From: Acidobacteriota bacterium | GTDB lineage: Bacteria; Acidobacteriota; Blastocatellia; Pyrinomonadales; Pyrinomonadaceae | Reading direction: 5' to 3' | Length of the DNA stretch: 34,198 bases | Assembly: GCA_020846885.1 (NCBI GenBank) | Contig: JADLDC010000319.1 | Coordinates: 1-34,198 of the forward strand | In this document: piece by piece, positions 32,056 to 34,198 of the stretch | How positions within the stretch are numbered: the stretch's first letter is position 1 | Layout of the letters: each line of letters opens with the position of its first letter | Notes under the pieces: generated by a model | What the model saw: the letters and a program-made list of their open reading frames with translations, nothing else | What the model was told of the DNA's origin: nothing | The model's database searches: none | Made by a program: the position numbers and the translations under genes

Positions 32056-34198
32056 ATGGACATTGAACGATTAGATCAGATCGAAGCTATTTACCACGCC
32101 GTGCTCGAATGTCCTGCGGGCGGGCGAGAGGCGCTATTCGGCAAATTATGCGGTGCCGACGCCGAACTGCGCCGCGAGGTCGAATCGCTGCTTGCTTTTG
32201 AAAAAACGCCGGAAGTGTTTTTGGATTCGACGCCTGAATCGCTTGCCGCCGAAATGTTTTTTCAAGAGGAAGAGCCGCCGAATTCGGTGGGCAAGGAGTT
32301 CAGTCATTACAAGGTCATCAAACTCATCGGGACCGGCGGAATGGGCGAGGTCTATTTGGCCGAGGACACCAAACTCAGACGAAAGGTCGCCTTGAAGCTT
32401 TTGCCGCCCCAATTTTCAGCCGACCAGGAACGCAACCGACGGTTTGTTAAGGAAGCCCGTGCCGTTTCAGCGCTCAATCATCCGAATATCATCACGATCT
32501 ACGAGATAGAAGAAGCCGAAAACTTTAGTTTTATGGCTACGGAATTTATCGACGGGCTGACCTTGCGCGACCAGATCGCGGACAAGCTCTTGAGCTGGCA
32601 GGAGTCGGTCAAGGTGGCGATCCAGATCGCGGGCGCGCTCGAATCGGCGCATTCGGTCGGCATCGTTCACCGCGATATCAAACCGGCGAATATCATGGTC
32701 CGCCGCGACGGGATCGTGAAAGTTTTGGATTTCGGCCTGGCAAAGCTGACGGCGCCGGATTCCGGCGATCACGAGACGCTCGACCATACGGCGCCGCACC
32801 GCGTGATGGGCACGATAAATTATATGTCGCCGGAACAGGCCCTCGGCGAAACGATCGACGCCCGGACCGATATCTTCAGCTTTGGCGTCGTGCTTTTTGA
32901 AATGCTGACCGGCGGCCTGCCGTTTGCGGGAGCGGGCGCAAGGGTGATGTCGAAAACTGAGATCCCGTCGGTTTGCGAATCCAATGATGACATCCCTTCA
33001 ACCCTCGACCAGATCGTAAAACACGCACTTAAGAAGGACCGCTATTCGCGCTATCAGACCTTTGCCGAATTGCGGGCGGACCTGAAAAGCCTCTTGCGCG
33101 ATTCGGACACCGGTTCGTTCGATTATGCGTTTACGAACGAGACTGTTCAGATGACCGGCCCGAACAGTAATATTCCGCGAACCGGAACGAGCGATCAAAG
33201 TGTTTCAAGATCAAGATGGTCACCGGCCTGGCTGGCGGCTCCGATCTTTATTTTGGCGCTTGCCGCCGCATTTGGCGTTTATCGAAAGTATTTTTATGTC
33301 GAGAGTGCGGCGGCCGTTGCTTTCCAATCGATCAAGCTTGATGTTCTTACGGCAAACGGCCTGATCAATTCGGTCGCGATCTCACCTGACGGGAAATATA
33401 TCGCTTATTCGAAAAGCGAAGAGGACGGACGCGAGAGCCTTTGGCTGAGGCAATCCGCAAGCGCGGGCGACACACAGATAGTTCCGCCGGGTGAAGCGAA
33501 ATATGATTTTTTGAGATTTTCGCCCGATGGAAATTCTCTTTATTCGGTCGCAACGGCGGGTGAGGATGAAGCCGCATCGCTTTATCAAATGACGTCGCTC
33601 GGCCGAAATCGCCGCAAGATGATAGCCGGTGTGGACAGTCAGATCTCGTTTTCGCCCGGTTCGAACGAGATCGCTTTTATCAGGGTTGCCGGCGCCGATA
33701 ATTCGATCGTCATTACCGACGCACAGGGCGGTAATGAGCGCATTTTAAGGACACGGAAATATCCTGAAGTTTTTGGCGACGAGGTTTCATGGTCGCCGGA
33801 CGGCCGTCTGATCGCGGTCCCGACGCTGACGCGCGGTGCGACCTATGCCGGCGGAATGGCGGTGGTCGATGCGGCGACAGGCGTCGAAACAAAAATTCCG
33901 CTGAAGGAAGAAAAACTGCTTCGCATCAGCCAGATCGCCTGGGTAAACGACGGCAAAGGCCTGATCTATACGCCGTACGCGGCGGACATGGGGCAGCGAT
34001 ATCAGATCAGATACGCTGCCTATCCGAGCGGGGAAGTCCATGATGTGACAAATGACCTTTCCAGCTACGAAGATTTCAGCATGACCGCCGATTCGCAGAC
34101 GATGGTCGCCGTCCAGCGCGAATATTCGATGGGCATTTGGCTTACGGCCGAAAATGATTTCAAAAGCTCGGTCAGCATCAATTCAAAGACGGCGGCTG
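32056..34198 (+). CDS. Ser/Thr protein kinase with TM and PD40/TolB-type propeller (runs off window)
   Basis: LIGTGGMGEVYLAEDTKLRRKVALKLL, HRDIKPANIMVRRDG, DFGLAKL, MSPEQ; TM AWLAAPIFILALAAAFGVY; ISPDGKYIAYSKS, FSPDGNSLYSV, WSPDGRLIAV. Confidence 0.95.
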   Translation, partial: MDIERLDQIEAIYHAVLECPAGGREALFGKLCGADAELRREVESLLAFEKTPEVFLDSTPESLAAEMFFQEEEPPNSVGKEFSHYKVIKLIGTGGMGEVYLAEDTKLRRKVALKLLPPQFSADQERNRRFVKEARAVSALNHPNIITIYEIEEAENFSFMATEFIDGLTLRDQIADKLLSWQESVKVAIQIAGALESAHSVGIVHRDIKPANIMVRRDGIVKVLDFGLAKLTAPDSGDHETLDHTAPHRVMGTINYMSPEQALGETIDARTDIFSFGVVLFEMLTGGLPFAGAGARVMSKTEIPSVCESNDDIPSTLDQIVKHALKKDRYSRYQTFAELRADLKSLLRDSDTGSFDYAFTNETVQMTGPNSNIPRTGTSDQSVSRSRWSPAWLAAPIFILALAAAFGVYRKYFYVESAAAVAFQSIKLDVLTANGLINSVAISPDGKYIAYSKSEEDGRESLWLRQSASAGDTQIVPPGEAKYDFLRFSPDGNSLYSVATAGEDEAASLYQMTSLGRNRRKMIAGVDSQISFSPGSNEIAFIRVAGADNSIVITDAQGGNERILRTRKYPEVFGDEVSWSPDGRLIAVPTLTRGATYAGGMAVVDAATGVETKIPLKEEKLLRISQIAWVNDGKGLIYTPYAADMGQRYQIRYAAYPSGEVHDVTNDLSSYEDFSMTADSQTMVAVQREYSMGIWLTAENDFKSSVSINSKTAA

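Noticed and set aside
1-34198. tRNA or rRNA genes
   Set aside because: No cloverleaf-like or rRNA signature recognised by eye; a tRNAscan/Infernal run would be decisive.

Overview
Single bacterial chromosomal window; gene families and style suggest Acidobacteriota/Blastocatellia-like, but this is inference only. From about 2.07 to 22.0 kb, almost all on the + strand, there is a tandem array of paralogs. Each starts with the same short Cys motif (MKRCPxC-x13-C-L-D-D-G-x-x-L), usually followed by a low-complexity linker, one TM helix, a TolB/FlgO-like domain (SIAVLPFxNxSxxxDxEYLSDGL...) and TPRs ending in RDDPRF...LPE*. One member carries a PD40/TolB-type propeller instead and is frameshifted. 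Two unrelated genes sit inside the array: a DUF1016/YhcG-like PDDEXK nuclease and a RhuM-family protein. Each is immediately preceded by a decayed tail of a TPR paralog; a third debris patch contains a Ser/Thr-kinase glycine-loop fragment joined to a paralog tail. The paralog linkers are built largely from palindromic interspersed repeats translated in frame (GTCAGAACCxCCTGCGxxAGCGGGxGG, read as PPAxAGG in either orientation). The same element occurs as a mobile-looking inverted pair between genes at 31139-31244. Downstream there is a RAYT-like Y1 transposase flanked by covarying double-hairpin REP units in inverted orientation, a class C beta-lactamase-like serine hydrolase, and a small defence/TA-like cluster (nucleotidyltransferase pair, Phd/PIN pair with a perfect operator palindrome, HEPN-STAND NTPase). 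The window ends with dihydropyrimidinase, a small conserved protein, a GNAT protein, an ECF sigma factor and a Ser/Thr kinase-PD40 gene that runs off the edge.
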